A stretch of DNA of 64,000 nt from an uncultured Haliea sp. (GTDB lineage Bacteria; Pseudomonadota; Gammaproteobacteria; Pseudomonadales; Halieaceae): positions 96,721 to 160,720 of the forward strand of contig CAMYIZ010000016.1 in the NCBI GenBank assembly GCA_947258585.1, read 5' to 3'. The translations under genes were made by a program, and so were the position numbers. Below the pieces are notes generated by a model that saw nothing but the letters and a program-made list of their open reading frames with translations, was not told the origin of the DNA and did no database searches. Positions 1-9,131 of the stretch are shown here, in pieces (position 1 is the stretch's first letter; each line of letters starts with the position of its first letter).

Positions 1-1415
1 GGCACGTTCTGGCCCACGGTGATATACGCCTCCTGGTTGTCCAGGGTCAGCAGGCTGGGCGTGGAGAGAATGTTGGCGTTGGACTGCTCCTTGAGCGCGT
101 TGAGGATGACCGTCATGGACAGGTCGTCGTCGATCACCCCCCAACCCAGCGACAGGCCCGAGGACTGGGCCAGGGCCCCCGCCAGGGCGCCCACATCGAA
201 GTCACCGGTGGTGGTGGCGCCATCGCTGCTGCCATCGGTCGGCAGTATCGCGCCGGCAATACGTTGCGCCCGGGCGTCGGCGGTATTGATGTTGCTGCCA
301 AAGAAACCATCGTTGTTGGCGAACAGCCATTGCAGGCCGAGATCCTGCCCGTCGCGAACCTCCAGCTCGACAATGATGGCCTCAACCAGAACCTGCGCCC
401 GGCGGATATCCAGCCGGGTAATGACAGCCTCCAGAGACGCCATTTCATCGGTGGGCGCTGTGATAATGAGGGCGTTGGTGTGCTTGTCCGCCTCAATGGT
501 GGCGCTGTTGCTGTTGCTGCGCTGGCGCGCGCCATCGGCACCGTCAACCCGGGAGATGTTCTGCATCACCCGGGTCAGGACCTCGGCAATGTCTTCAGCC
601 TTCGCATACTGCAGGTAGATGACCTTCACGTTGCCACTCTGCTCCAGCGGTGTATCCAGGTAGCGAATGAGGCGTGTCATGCGGGCCCGCTCCAGCTCGT
701 CGGCGCTGACCAAAACACTGTTGGTGCGGGAATCCGCGACCAGCAGCACCTCCACTTCGGAGCCCTGCTGGGAGTCGGATTTATTGAACTGCTCCAACAT
801 CCGGACCACGTCTTCGGCGACGCCGTATTTGAGCTTGATGACCTCGGTCTCCTGTACCGCGGTGCGGTCCATGCGCTCAATGATCGCGGCGATTCGATCG
901 ATATTGGAAGCGACGTCGGAGATAATAATCGCGTTGCTGGGGGCGTAGGCCGCCATATGCGCCTGCTGCGGCACCAGCGGTCGCAGTACCGGGATCAGCT
1001 TCGCCGCGGATATATTCTGCAGGCGCATGACCTGGGTGACATATTCATCGTTGCCCCGCCGGTCGTTATCGTCGCGCACCGTCACCGGCGCCGAGCGGGC
1101 ATCCTTGTTCTGGATGACGCGCACCACGCCCCCAGAGCGGACCGCGGTGTAGCCGTGGACCTCGAGGATGGATAGGAACAGATCGTAGAGCTCGCTGCGG
1201 GACACCGGTTTGGAGGACACGACCTTGACCTTGCCCTTCACCGCGGGGTCTACCACGATGGTGGTCTCGGTAGCCTCGGCCACGAACTTGATCAGTTCCT
1301 GGATATCGGTCTCTTTCAGGTTGACAGTGAAATCCTGGGCCCGCACGGCTCCGGAGCCCAGCGCAACGAGCAGACACAATAGGGGGGCCCGCAGTGCCCA
1401 CGATGTAATCCTCAC
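1..1415 (-). CDS. gspD: Type II secretion secretin GspD, N-terminal part (runs off the window)
   Basis: Outer-membrane secretin of the type II secretion system, forming the ring through which folded proteins leave the periplasm. The minus-strand frame stays open from a GTG at 1415 to the window edge, about 470 codons. A signal peptide ends near ALGSGAVRAQ. The N0 domain follows (LKETDIQELIKFV, then VDPAVKGKVKVVSSKPVS), then repeated N-domain sequence and the beginning of the secretin core (NANILSTPSLLTLDNQEA close to the edge). The C-terminal secretin part lies outside the window. GspC sits immediately upstream on the same strand with a 36-bp gap, the usual gspC-gspD order. A GAGGA lies upstream of the GTG, but the start choice is only moderately certain. 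Confidence 0.93.
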   Translation of the reverse strand, partial: MRITSWALRAPLLCLLVALGSGAVRAQDFTVNLKETDIQELIKFVAEATETTIVVDPAVKGKVKVVSSKPVSRSELYDLFLSILEVHGYTAVRSGGVVRVIQNKDARSAPVTVRDDNDRRGNDEYVTQVMRLQNISAAKLIPVLRPLVPQQAHMAAYAPSNAIIISDVASNIDRIAAIIERMDRTAVQETEVIKLKYGVAEDVVRMLEQFNKSDSQQGSEVEVLLVADSRTNSVLVSADELERARMTRLIRYLDTPLEQSGNVKVIYLQYAKAEDIAEVLTRVMQNISRVDGADGARQRSNSNSATIEADKHTNALIITAPTDEMASLEAVITRLDIRRAQVLVEAIIVELEVRDGQDLGLQWLFANNDGFFGSNINTADARAQRIAGAILPTDGSSDGATTTGDFDVGALAGALAQSSGLSLGWGVIDDDLSMTVILNALKEQSNANILSTPSLLTLDNQEAYITVGQNV

Positions 1416-1451
1416 TGAATAACTATCCTCAACTGATTTGTCCCGACTCTA

Positions 1452-2525
1452 TCACTGTTCGCCAGTGGCAGCACTGAGACTGACATTCACGGCAACTGGT
1501 TCGCCGCCGCGCAGGAGGTCGAACGAGGCTTCACTGGCAGAACGCATGGCCTGGTACAGCCGCATGGTATTGGCGGGATCGGACAGCGGCATGCCATTGA
1601 CAGCCAGCACGAGATCACCGGCGCGAAACCCGAGGCGCTCAAACTGCTCGCGGTCGCGCCCGGGCGTCAAACGGTAGCCCTGCAGCTCGCCCCCTTCACG
1701 CACCGCCGCGATCCGCACCAGCTCCGCAAGGGATTGCGGATCCTGGTACAGCTGTTCGCGATACCCCTGCGCCAGCGCCGTAGTGACTTCGTCCGTTCGC
1801 TTGTCGATGACGCGGACGGCAGCCGGGGGAGGCGCCACCGCGGGGGAGCTGGCGGGTGCAACCGGCGTCATGCCGGCCAGCTGCGCATCCAGGCTGCTGG
1901 GTTGGTACAGGGTGAGCAGCTCGTAGCTACCGCCATTGTCCAGGACGACCTGGAAGGGCATGACTTTGGCCAGGCTCACCCGGCCCGCCACCGGCAGGGT
2001 GTCGTCCACCGCGTAGATTGCCTGCTGGCCACGGTACTCGATAATGGCGCTGCCCGCCCCATCGGCACTGAAAGCGATGACCCCCCGCAATACTAGGTCC
2101 AGACGGGTCTCCCTGGCGCCTTTCTCGATGCCCTCGCGCTCGGGGGTGGCCGCCAGCTGCCCGGTTTCCGGCTCGGCAACTACTGCCGCGCCCGGCTGGC
2201 CAAACAGGGGCCAACTGCGCAGGGCATCGATGTCAACCTGAGACGTCGCTCCCCCGCCGACGGCACTGAGTGCCGGCGGGTTGATGATCTGACCGCCGGG
2301 AGCCCGCTGTTCAGGCTGCGGGAAAACGGCCCAGAACAGTTGCGCCAGCGCAGCCAGGGCCCACAGGGACACCAGCAGCACCAGAGCCCACCGCAGCCGA
2401 CGGCTGTTGCCAGGCTCCAGCAGTGACGCCATGCCCAGCCGCACCCACTCCGGGACCCGGGTCGTGATACTGCGGTAACTGAGCCGATCAGCCGCCAAGG
2501 CCCTCTCCTGGGTAGTGCCGCCCAC
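1452..2525 (-). CDS. gspC: Type II secretion inner-membrane protein GspC
   Basis: Links the inner-membrane platform of the type II secretion system to the secretin. The protein is 357 residues when begun at the GTG at 2525. It has a short cytoplasmic N terminus, one membrane segment at about residues 44-66 (WALVLLVSLWALAALAQLFW), a homology region at about 140-215 that in this family contacts the GspD N0 domain, and a C-terminal PDZ domain at about 265-350 (FRAGDLVLAVNGMPLSD). A TTG at codon 10 is preceded by AGGAG and is an alternative start that loses nothing conserved. First gene of the operon with gspD; later gsp genes are not in view. Confidence 0.92.
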   Translation of the reverse strand: MGGTTQERALAADRLSYRSITTRVPEWVRLGMASLLEPGNSRRLRWALVLLVSLWALAALAQLFWAVFPQPEQRAPGGQIINPPALSAVGGGATSQVDIDALRSWPLFGQPGAAVVAEPETGQLAATPEREGIEKGARETRLDLVLRGVIAFSADGAGSAIIEYRGQQAIYAVDDTLPVAGRVSLAKVMPFQVVLDNGGSYELLTLYQPSSLDAQLAGMTPVAPASSPAVAPPPAAVRVIDKRTDEVTTALAQGYREQLYQDPQSLAELVRIAAVREGGELQGYRLTPGRDREQFERLGFRAGDLVLAVNGMPLSDPANTMRLYQAMRSASEASFDLLRGGEPVAVNVSLSAATGEQ

Positions 2526-2904
2526 CGGGGGCGGTGCTGGAACAAACGTGCCCCGATTATAGGGTGCGCCATTAAAAGATAAAACTGTGACAGCCCGATG
2601 GCATTTGTGTGACAGCCCCGTGACGACCCGGGTAACCGGGCAAAAAAAAACCGGCCAGAGGCCGGTCTAGAGATGGAGTCTCTACAAGGGGGATTGAGGA
2701 CCTGAACGGTTGCAATCAACGACAGCACTGTGACCGGCGCGAACCTCCATTGCCCAACGCCATACTGTCTCTGCAACATGAGACCCGGTTTTTTATCCGC
2801 AGTTCCACGGGCGTGGAAAAAAAATCGCAGCTGCCCGCGCATGGACAGGAAGAGGCCGGTTGTATACGCTTGCGGGAGGCTAATTCGCCCAGCAGGTAGA
2901 CCTT
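2526..2904. other. gspC-cysK divergent intergenic region with minus-strand terminator
   Basis: This is the only stretch above 300 bases without a convincing gene. It must hold the divergent promoters of gspC and cysK. It also has two adjacent hairpins and a U-run oriented to stop minus-strand transcription (2642-2684), and a short inverted repeat TTCCACgggcGTGGAA beside an A-run near 2803-2826. Short reading frames here lack family resemblance and ribosome sites. Because no minus-strand gene lies between cysK and the terminator, a small RNA on the minus strand is possible but not shown. Confidence 0.5.
2642..2666 (-). terminator. Rho-independent terminator reading on the minus strand
   Basis: Read on the minus strand, a 7-bp stem ACCGGCC/GGCCGGT with a 3-base loop is followed by nine T. 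Just upstream on the same strand lies a second hairpin at 2668-2684 with arms TAGAGA and TCTCTA. On the plus strand the hairpin is not followed by a T-run, so the orientation is clear. It cannot end gspC, which starts downstream of it on the minus strand, so it either insulates gspC from antisense transcription or ends an unannotated short transcript. Confidence 0.7.
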
Positions 2905-3873
2905 ATGAGCCACATTTTCCAGGATAATTCCGCGACCATTGGCGGCACCCCGCTGGTGCGGATCAATCGAATAAGCACCGGCAACGTTTATGCCAAGCTG
3001 GAAAACCGCAATCCGGCCATGTCGGTTAAATGCCGTATCGGCACCAGCATGGTCCTGGCCGCGGAGCAGGACGGCAGCCTGCGCCCCGGCATGACCATTG
3101 TCGAGCCAACCAGTGGCAACACCGGCATCGCCCTCGCCTTTGTCGCCGCCGCGCGAGGCTACGACTGTATCCTGACGATGCCCAACACCATGAGCCTGGA
3201 GCGCCGCAAGCTGATGAAGGCGCTGGGGGCGGACATCATCCTGACCGATGGCGCCAAGGGCATGCCCGCAGCGATCGCCAGGGCAGAGGAAATCATCGCT
3301 TCGGATTCGGACAAGTACTGGGGCGCCAGGCAGTTCGAGAACCCCGCCAATCCGGCAATTCACGAGAGCACCACCGGCCCGGAGATCTGGCGGGACACGG
3401 ATGGCCAGGTCGACATCTTCGTGTCAGGGGTGGGTACCGGCGGTACACTCACCGGCGTCTCACGCTACATCAAGCGCACCGAGGGCAAGGCCATCCTGAC
3501 CGTTGCCGTTGAACCCGCCAGCAGTACCGTCATTGCGGCCGCGAAGGCCGGCGAGGAGCCCAGCCACGCCCCGCACAAGATCCAGGGTATTGGTGCGGGC
3601 TTCCTGCCCCGCAACCTGGACCTGGAGATGGTCGACCGGGTGGAGCAGGTAAGCAACGAGGACGCCATGGCCTGGGCACACCAACTCATGCAGCGGGAGG
3701 GCATCCTGGCCGGGGTATCCTGCGGCGCCGCCATGGCAGTGGCTGATCGCATCTCACGGGAACCCGAGCACGCAGGCAAGATGGTGGTGGTGGTGTTGCC
3801 GGACTCCGGCGAGCGCTACCTCAGCGCGCCCTTGTTCGAGGGCAAGTTCAGCGACAACGAGATGGTGCAGTAG
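2905..3873 (+). CDS. cysK: Cysteine synthase A (O-acetylserine sulfhydrylase)
   Basis: PLP enzyme of the cytosol that makes cysteine from O-acetylserine and sulfide. At 322 residues it matches CysK (about 323) and aligns along its whole length with the CysK pattern rather than CysM: N terminus [16 protein letters not shown] lysine K42 in MSVKCRIG, the substrate loop [10 protein letters not shown], the phosphate-binding glycine loop [10 protein letters not shown], and the C-terminal PDSGERYLS. It stands alone on the plus strand after the divergent gspC region and faces the convergent acetyltransferase gene. No frameshift or missing catalytic residue is seen. Confidence 0.95.
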   Translation: MSHIFQDNSATIGGTPLVRINRISTGNVYAKLENRNPAMSVKCRIGTSMVLAAEQDGSLRPGMTIVEPTSGNTGIALAFVAAARGYDCILTMPNTMSLERRKLMKALGADIILTDGAKGMPAAIARAEEIIASDSDKYWGARQFENPANPAIHESTTGPEIWRDTDGQVDIFVSGVGTGGTLTGVSRYIKRTEGKAILTVAVEPASSTVIAAAKAGEEPSHAPHKIQGIGAGFLPRNLDLEMVDRVEQVSNEDAMAWAHQLMQREGILAGVSCGAAMAVADRISREPEHAGKMVVVVLPDSGERYLSAPLFEGKFSDNEMVQ

Positions 3874-3885
3874 CCGCAACGGCGG

Positions 3886-4485
3886 CTAACGCCCCTCCTG
3901 CAACAGCCCGAGTCGCCGCTTGACGTCTGCCCATTCGGTGTCGATGACGCTGAAATAGACTGAATCCCGGGAGAAGTCGCCCTGCACTATCATGTGTTTG
4001 CGCAGCACTCCCTCACGGATTGCGCCAATCCGCTCCAACGCCCGCTGCGAACGCAGGTTGCGGGCGTCAACCTTGAACTCGACCCGCAGGCAATGCAGGC
4101 GCTCGAAAGCATTGGCCAGCAGCAGGGCCTTCACCTCCGTGTTGACGCCGGTGCGCTGCCACTCCTGGCCCAGCCAGGTCCAGCCGATTTCCAGGCTGCG
4201 ATGCTCGGGCCGTATATTCAGGTAACGGGTGCTGCCGACGATCTTGTTCTTGGCGTTCTCCACTATCGCCCAGGGCGCCTGGTCCGACGCGGCCAGGGCC
4301 TCATCAATCCACTGCCGGGTATCCGCCAGGTCGATAAAGCAACTGCGCGGCATATACTCCCAGTCCGGGACGTGGCGGCCGCGGTTGAACAGGCCCTGGG
4401 CGTGACCCTGGGACAGGGGCTCAAGGCGGACCAGGGTTCCGCGCAGCACCCGGGTGCCGACCTGTGGCTCCAGCGGCAGGCTCAC
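3886..4485 (-). CDS. GNAT acetyltransferase, RimJ/RimL-like
   Basis: Probable acetyl-CoA-dependent N-acetyltransferase of 199 residues. The pattern is that of the RimJ/RimL branch: RLEPLSQGHAQGLF near the N terminus, GSTRYLNIRPEHRSLEIGWTW in the middle (strand 4 before the CoA site), then VNTEVKALLLANAFE and the VDARNLRSQRALERIGAIREG segment that carries the conserved Asn-Ser/Ala pair of this fold. The substrate, protein terminus or small molecule, cannot be told from sequence. It overlaps the 3' end of the upstream quinone oxidoreductase gene by four bases (ATGA), so the two are probably translated together. Confidence 0.85.
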   Translation of the reverse strand: MSLPLEPQVGTRVLRGTLVRLEPLSQGHAQGLFNRGRHVPDWEYMPRSCFIDLADTRQWIDEALAASDQAPWAIVENAKNKIVGSTRYLNIRPEHRSLEIGWTWLGQEWQRTGVNTEVKALLLANAFERLHCLRVEFKVDARNLRSQRALERIGAIREGVLRKHMIVQGDFSRDSVYFSVIDTEWADVKRRLGLLQEGR

Positions 4486-5453
4486 GGCAGCACCACGCTG
4501 GAGCCCGTTGTGGCACGCCCCTCCAGCGCGGCGTGAGCCGCGGCGATCTCCGCCAGGGCAAACCGCTGGTGGATTTCAACCCGCACCTTTCCCGAGCGTA
4601 TCTGCTCGAACACTGCAGCAGCGGAAGCGCGCAGTTCCTCTGTGCTGGCGGTATAGGTGACCAGGGTGGGCCGGGTCACATAGAGAGAACCCCCCGCTGC
4701 AAGTACCTGCAGGTCCAGGGGCTCCGGCTTGCCGGAGCTGTTGCCAAAGCTGACCAGCAGCCCCCTGGGCTGGAGGCTGGCGAGCGAGACCTCGAAGGTG
4801 TCGCGACCCACGCCATCGTAGACCACCGGGACCCCGGCACCGGCGGTCAGCTCCCGGACCCGTGCAGCGACATCCTCTTCCCGATAGTTGATCACATGCC
4901 GGTAACCGTGAGCGCGAGCCAGCTCCACTTTTTCCTGCGAACCCACGGTCCCTATAACAGTGGCGCCCAGGCTACTGGCCCATTGCCCGAACAACAGACC
5001 CACACCACCGGCGGCCGCGTGGAACAGGCAGGTCTGCCCGGCCTGCAGGGGAAAAGTGCGCTGCAGGAGATACTCGGTGGTCTGGCCCTTGAGCAGGGCC
5101 GCCGCCGCGGTCTCGAATTCGATGTCCGGCGGCACGGGCACCAGCCGTGACGCGGGCAGGTTCAGCTCTTCGGCATAGGCGCCGAAGCCGGCGGAGCAAT
5201 AGGCGACGCGGTCCCCGACGGCAAACTCCACCCCCTCGCCCACCGCTGTGACCACGCCCGCCCCCTCCATGCCCAGGCCGCTGGGCAGGGCGATCGGGTA
5301 CAGGCCGCTGCGATGATAGGTATCAATGAAGTTGAGCCCGATGGCCCGGTTGGCGACAGTGACCGCTCCCGGGCCGGGGGGACCGGGGTCGACATCCACC
5401 AGTTGCATCACCTCGGGGCCGCCCGTTGCCGTGATCCGTACCGCCTTGCCCAT
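4482..5453 (-). CDS. Quinone oxidoreductase (zinc-independent MDR family)
   Basis: NADPH:quinone reductase-type medium-chain dehydrogenase of 323 residues. The start at 5453 is chosen because AGGAAGG lies just upstream; an in-frame start nine codons earlier has no ribosome site. Visible signatures are NFIDTYHRSGLYP and GMEGAGVVTAVGEGV of the catalytic domain, no zinc-ligand cysteine cluster, and the nucleotide-binding AAAGGVGLLFGQWA loop in the Rossmann domain. QorA enzymes carry out one-electron reduction of quinones and act in oxidative-stress defence. It shares a four-base overlap with the downstream acetyltransferase gene and is divergent from the helicase gene. Confidence 0.88.
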   Translation of the reverse strand: MGKAVRITATGGPEVMQLVDVDPGPPGPGAVTVANRAIGLNFIDTYHRSGLYPIALPSGLGMEGAGVVTAVGEGVEFAVGDRVAYCSAGFGAYAEELNLPASRLVPVPPDIEFETAAAALLKGQTTEYLLQRTFPLQAGQTCLFHAAAGGVGLLFGQWASSLGATVIGTVGSQEKVELARAHGYRHVINYREEDVAARVRELTAGAGVPVVYDGVGRDTFEVSLASLQPRGLLVSFGNSSGKPEPLDLQVLAAGGSLYVTRPTLVTYTASTEELRASAAAVFEQIRSGKVRVEIHQRFALAEIAAAHAALEGRATTGSSVVLP

Positions 5454-5640
5454 GTACCGCCTTCCTCGCGTAACCGCCACTGCCTGTTGATCGAGCTAGT
5501 GTGCCACAACCCCTGCACCCGGGGCACCGTCGTTGCGCGCCCGGCGCCGAACGGCGGGAACCGGCTGTGAGCGTGTTACACTGCACCCACTGCGCCCGCG
5601 ACGCCGGGCAACTCCCCTCACCACCCTGGAACCCTACACT

Positions 5641-6975
5641 GTGCTTGAAGAACTGGAACTCGACCGCAGCCTGCAGCTCGCCCTGGCTGAGCTGGCGCAC
5701 ACAGACGCTACCACCGTGCAGGAGCAGGTGATTCCGCTGGCGTTGCAGGGCAAGGATCTCCGGGTCAGCGCGCCCACCGGCAGCGGCAAGACCCTGGCCT
5801 ACCTGCTGCCCACCCTGCAGCAGCTGCTTGCCAGGCCGCTGCCACCCAAGGCCGGCACGCTGGCCCTGGTACTGGTGCCCACCCGCGAACTGGCGCGCCA
5901 GGTGCTCAGGGAGTGTCGCCAGCTGCTGGGTAAAAGTACCCTGCGCGCCGATGCGCTGACCGGTGGCGCCGACTTCAAGTACCAGAAGTCACTGTTGCGC
6001 AAGAACCCCGAAGTCATCATCGCCACCCCCGGCCGCCTGCTGGAACACTGCGAGCGGAAAAGTGCCGACCTCGGCGGATTGCGCATCCTGGTACTGGACG
6101 AAGCCGACCGCATGCTGGAGATGGGCTTTCGCGAGGATGTCCTGAAGATCGCCGGCTACTGCCCCGCCGACCGCCAGACCCTGATGCTGTCCGCCACCCT
6201 GCATGCGCGGGGCCTGGGCGAAATCAGTGCCAGCCTGCAACATGAACCGGAAGCGGTGAACTGTGGCGAGATTCGCGCCGCCCACAAGGACATTTTCCAT
6301 CAGCGTATCCTCGCGGACGGCCAGGAGCACAAGGACCGGCTGCTGCTGGCGCTCCTCGCGGACAGCCGGGGCCGCAAGCAGCTGGTGTTCGCCAACAAGC
6401 GCACCACGGCGGCGCGCCTGTCCGGCCTGCTGCAGCACCATGGCCTACGCGCTGCCTGCCTGCACGGCGAGATGAGTACCGAGGAGCGCAAGGTAGTCGT
6501 CAGCCGCTTCACCCAGGGGGTCGTAGATATTGTCACCGCGAGCGATCTCGCGGCTCGCGGCCTGGATATCGAAGGCATAGATACCGTGGTCAACTATGAC
6601 CTGCCCTACAGCGGCGATGACTACCTGCACCGCACCGGCCGCACCGGCCGGGCGGGCAGCCAGGGCCTGGCGATTTCCCTGGTAACGGCCGCGGACTGGA
6701 ACCTGATGATCAGTATCCAGCGCTATCTCAACCTGGAAATGGAACCGCGCGCCCTGCCGGGTCTCAAGGCGCGCTACGCGGGTCCGAAAAAGATGAAATC
6801 CTCGGGCAAGGCCGCCGGCCACAAGAAAAAGTCCGGCAAGGCGACCGAGGCGAAAAAGAAGGACCGCTTGCGGGATCGCAAGGCCAAGGGCAAGCCCCGC
6901 GCCAAGGCCAGCCCCCAACCGGCCAACGACGGCTTTGCGCCGCTGAAGAAGCGGCGCAGCGAACCGGAGAGTTGA
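5641..6975 (+). CDS. DEAD-box RNA helicase, SrmB-like
   Basis: ATP-dependent RNA helicase of 444 residues from a GTG at 5641. That start matches the usual SrmB N terminus (LEELELDRSLQLAL). All motifs are present in order: Q-motif region, motif I APTGSGKT, Ia PTRELARQ, Ib TPGR, II DEAD, III SAT, IV LVFANKR, V TASDLAARGLDIEGID, VI HRTGRTGRAG. A lysine- and arginine-rich tail of about 70 residues after residue 375 would bind RNA. By analogy with SrmB it may act in large-subunit ribosome assembly, but closely related helicases differ in role. The frame continues upstream of the GTG without family resemblance, so earlier starts are unlikely. Confidence 0.9.
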   Translation: MLEELELDRSLQLALAELAHTDATTVQEQVIPLALQGKDLRVSAPTGSGKTLAYLLPTLQQLLARPLPPKAGTLALVLVPTRELARQVLRECRQLLGKSTLRADALTGGADFKYQKSLLRKNPEVIIATPGRLLEHCERKSADLGGLRILVLDEADRMLEMGFREDVLKIAGYCPADRQTLMLSATLHARGLGEISASLQHEPEAVNCGEIRAAHKDIFHQRILADGQEHKDRLLLALLADSRGRKQLVFANKRTTAARLSGLLQHHGLRAACLHGEMSTEERKVVVSRFTQGVVDIVTASDLAARGLDIEGIDTVVNYDLPYSGDDYLHRTGRTGRAGSQGLAISLVTAADWNLMISIQRYLNLEMEPRALPGLKARYAGPKKMKSSGKAAGHKKKSGKATEAKKKDRLRDRKAKGKPRAKASPQPANDGFAPLKKRRSEPES

Positions 6976-7023
6976 CGCGCAGCGGCCGCAGCTCAGCAAT
7001 GGCGGCAACGCTGGTGCCGCCTG

Positions 7024-7053
7024 TTACGTCCGCCTGCCGGAATCCGTTAAACT
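7024..7053 (+). promoter_or_regulatory. Possible sigma-70 promoter of prlC
   Basis: TTACGT (7024-7029) and TAAACT (7048-7053) are separated by 18 bases and lie 33 bases before the prlC start codon. This is a moderate match to the -35 and -10 consensus and is not supported by any other signal. Confidence 0.35.
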
Positions 7054-7085
7054 AGACTCATCAAATCGCCATAGAACTCGAAATC

Positions 7086-9116
7086 ATGACCAATCCTCTC
7101 CTTGAGACGAACACCCTGCCACCCTTTTCGGCCATTCGCCCCGAGCACGTGCTGCCCGCGGTGAGCTCCCTGCTCGAGCGCAACAAACGCCGCATCGGCG
7201 AGTTGCTGGCTGCGCCGGGACCGCACAGCTGGGAGTCCCTGATCCAGCCCATTGAGGACCTGGAGGACGAACTTTCCCAGTGCTGGTCCCCGGTGGCGCA
7301 CCTCAATGGCGTGCTCAACAGCGAGGCGCTGCGAGAGGCCTACAACGCCTGCCTGCCACTGCTGTCCGAATACAACACCTGGATGGGGCAGCACACGGCG
7401 CTGTATGAAGCCTACCGCGACCTGGCCGAGCGCGATGACTTCGCCGCCCTTGCCCAGGACCGGCGGCAGGCCGTGAACAATGCCCTGCGGGACTTCCGCC
7501 TCGCGGGCGTGGCCCTGCCGACCGCGGAGAAGGAGCGGTATGGCGAACTGCAACAGCGCCTGTCGGAGCTGGGCAGCCGGTTTACCGACAATGTACTCGA
7601 CGCCACCAACGCCTGGACCAAACAGGTCACCGCCGAACAGCTGGCGGGCCTGCCGGCTACCGCGCTGGCGAGTGCGCGCCAGGCGGCGGAGCACAAGGGG
7701 CTGGAAGGCTGCCTGCTGACCCTGGAATACCCGTCGGTCTACCCGGTGTTGACCTACTGCGATGACCGGGCCCTGCGCCGGGAAGTCTACACGGCCAATG
7801 TGACCCGCGCTTCGGAGGTCGGCCCCGACGCCGGTCGTTTCGACAACACGGACCTGATCACCGAGATCCTGGGCCTGCGCCAGGAACTGGCCGGCCTGCT
7901 GGGTTTCGCCAACTACGCGGAGCTGTCCCTTGCCACCAAGATGGCGGACTCTCCCGACCAGGTCATCGAGTTCCTGACCCAGCTGGCCACGCGCTCCCGG
8001 CCCCAGGCGCAGCAGGAATGGCGTGAGCTGTGCGAGTTCGCCGCAGCGGAGCACGGCCTCGATGACCTCAAGCCCTGGGACGTGGCCTACTACAGCGAGA
8101 AACTGCGCCAGCGAACCTACCAGGTCTCGCAGGAGGAAATACGCCCCTACCTGCCGGTCAACCGGGTACTGGCGGGATTGTTCGAGGTGGTGCAGCGTCT
8201 GTACGGGCTCCAGGTTGAGGAGCTGACCGGTTTCGACAGCTACCATCCCGAGGCACGCCTGTTTGAAATTCGCCAGGACGGCATTGCCCTCGCCCGTTTC
8301 TACCTGGACCTGTACGCCCGCAGCCACAAGCAGGGCGGCGCCTGGATGGACAGCTGCCGGGTACGACGGCTGAGCGCCGGCGAACTGCAGCTGCCGGTCG
8401 CCTACCTCGTATGCAACTTCACCGCGCCGGTGGGCGATCAGCCTTCCCTGCTGACGGAAAACGAGATGACCACCCTGTTCCACGAGTTCGGGCACGGCCT
8501 GCACCACATGCTGACCCGGCAACAGGTTGCCGCGGTCTCCGGCATCAACGGCGTAGCCTGGGACGCGGTGGAGCTGCCCAGCCAGTTCCTGGAAAACTGG
8601 TGCCACCAGCCCGAAGCACTGCGCTTCATCTCCGGTCACGTTGAGACCGGGGAGCCACTGCCGGCGGCGCTGCTGGAAAAGATGCTGGCGGCGAAGAACT
8701 TCCAGTCGGGCATGCAGATGGTGCGCCAGCTGGAGTTCGCCCTGTTCGATTTCCGCCTGCACCAGCTCTGGGGGCAACCTGACGTGACGGTGCAGGGCCT
8801 GCTGGATGAGGTGCGACAGGAAGTGGCGGTACTGCCCGCAATTCCCGAAAACCGGTTCCAGAACGGGTTCAGCCACATCTTCGGCGGCGGCTACGCGGCC
8901 GGTTATTACAGCTACAAATGGGCCGAGGTGCTGTCGGCGGACGCCTTTGCCCGCTTTGAGGAAGAAGGCATCTTCAATCCCCATACGGGGCTGGAGTTCC
9001 GCCGCCATATCCTCGAGGCAGGCGGCTCACGGGACGCCATGAGCCTGTTCGTGTCGTTCCGCGGCCGCGAGCCGGACATCGAGCCCCTGTTGCGGCACAG
9101 CGGTATCGCCGCCTGA
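7086..9116 (+). CDS. prlC: Oligopeptidase A
   Basis: Cytosolic zinc metallopeptidase (family M3) that degrades oligopeptides and cleaved signal peptides. The 676-residue protein has the expected length of PrlC/OpdA (about 680). The zinc motif HEFGH is at residues 466-470 within TTLFHEFGHGLHH, and the third ligand region NGVAWDAVELPSQFLENW follows. The C-terminal GGGYAAGYYSYKWAEVLSAD block, which shapes the substrate channel, is intact. Transcribed alone, convergent with the pterin-synthase-like gene. An equally long reading frame on the opposite strand is a codon-bias shadow. Confidence 0.96.
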   Translation: MTNPLLETNTLPPFSAIRPEHVLPAVSSLLERNKRRIGELLAAPGPHSWESLIQPIEDLEDELSQCWSPVAHLNGVLNSEALREAYNACLPLLSEYNTWMGQHTALYEAYRDLAERDDFAALAQDRRQAVNNALRDFRLAGVALPTAEKERYGELQQRLSELGSRFTDNVLDATNAWTKQVTAEQLAGLPATALASARQAAEHKGLEGCLLTLEYPSVYPVLTYCDDRALRREVYTANVTRASEVGPDAGRFDNTDLITEILGLRQELAGLLGFANYAELSLATKMADSPDQVIEFLTQLATRSRPQAQQEWRELCEFAAAEHGLDDLKPWDVAYYSEKLRQRTYQVSQEEIRPYLPVNRVLAGLFEVVQRLYGLQVEELTGFDSYHPEARLFEIRQDGIALARFYLDLYARSHKQGGAWMDSCRVRRLSAGELQLPVAYLVCNFTAPVGDQPSLLTENEMTTLFHEFGHGLHHMLTRQQVAAVSGINGVAWDAVELPSQFLENWCHQPEALRFISGHVETGEPLPAALLEKMLAAKNFQSGMQMVRQLEFALFDFRLHQLWGQPDVTVQGLLDEVRQEVAVLPAIPENRFQNGFSHIFGGGYAAGYYSYKWAEVLSADAFARFEEEGIFNPHTGLEFRRHILEAGGSRDAMSLFVSFRGREPDIEPLLRHSGIAA

Positions 9117-9131
9117 GGCAGACAGCGGTGG

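Noticed and set aside
5533..5640. N-terminal extension of the DEAD-box helicase
   Set aside because: The 36 extra codons are Arg-rich and unlike any helicase N terminus; the family alignment starts at the GTG at 5641.
7047..9008. 653-codon open frame on the minus strand
   Set aside because: It lies entirely opposite prlC, has Gln/Val/Gly/Arg-rich sequence typical of the antisense of GC-biased codons, no ribosome site and no family resemblance.
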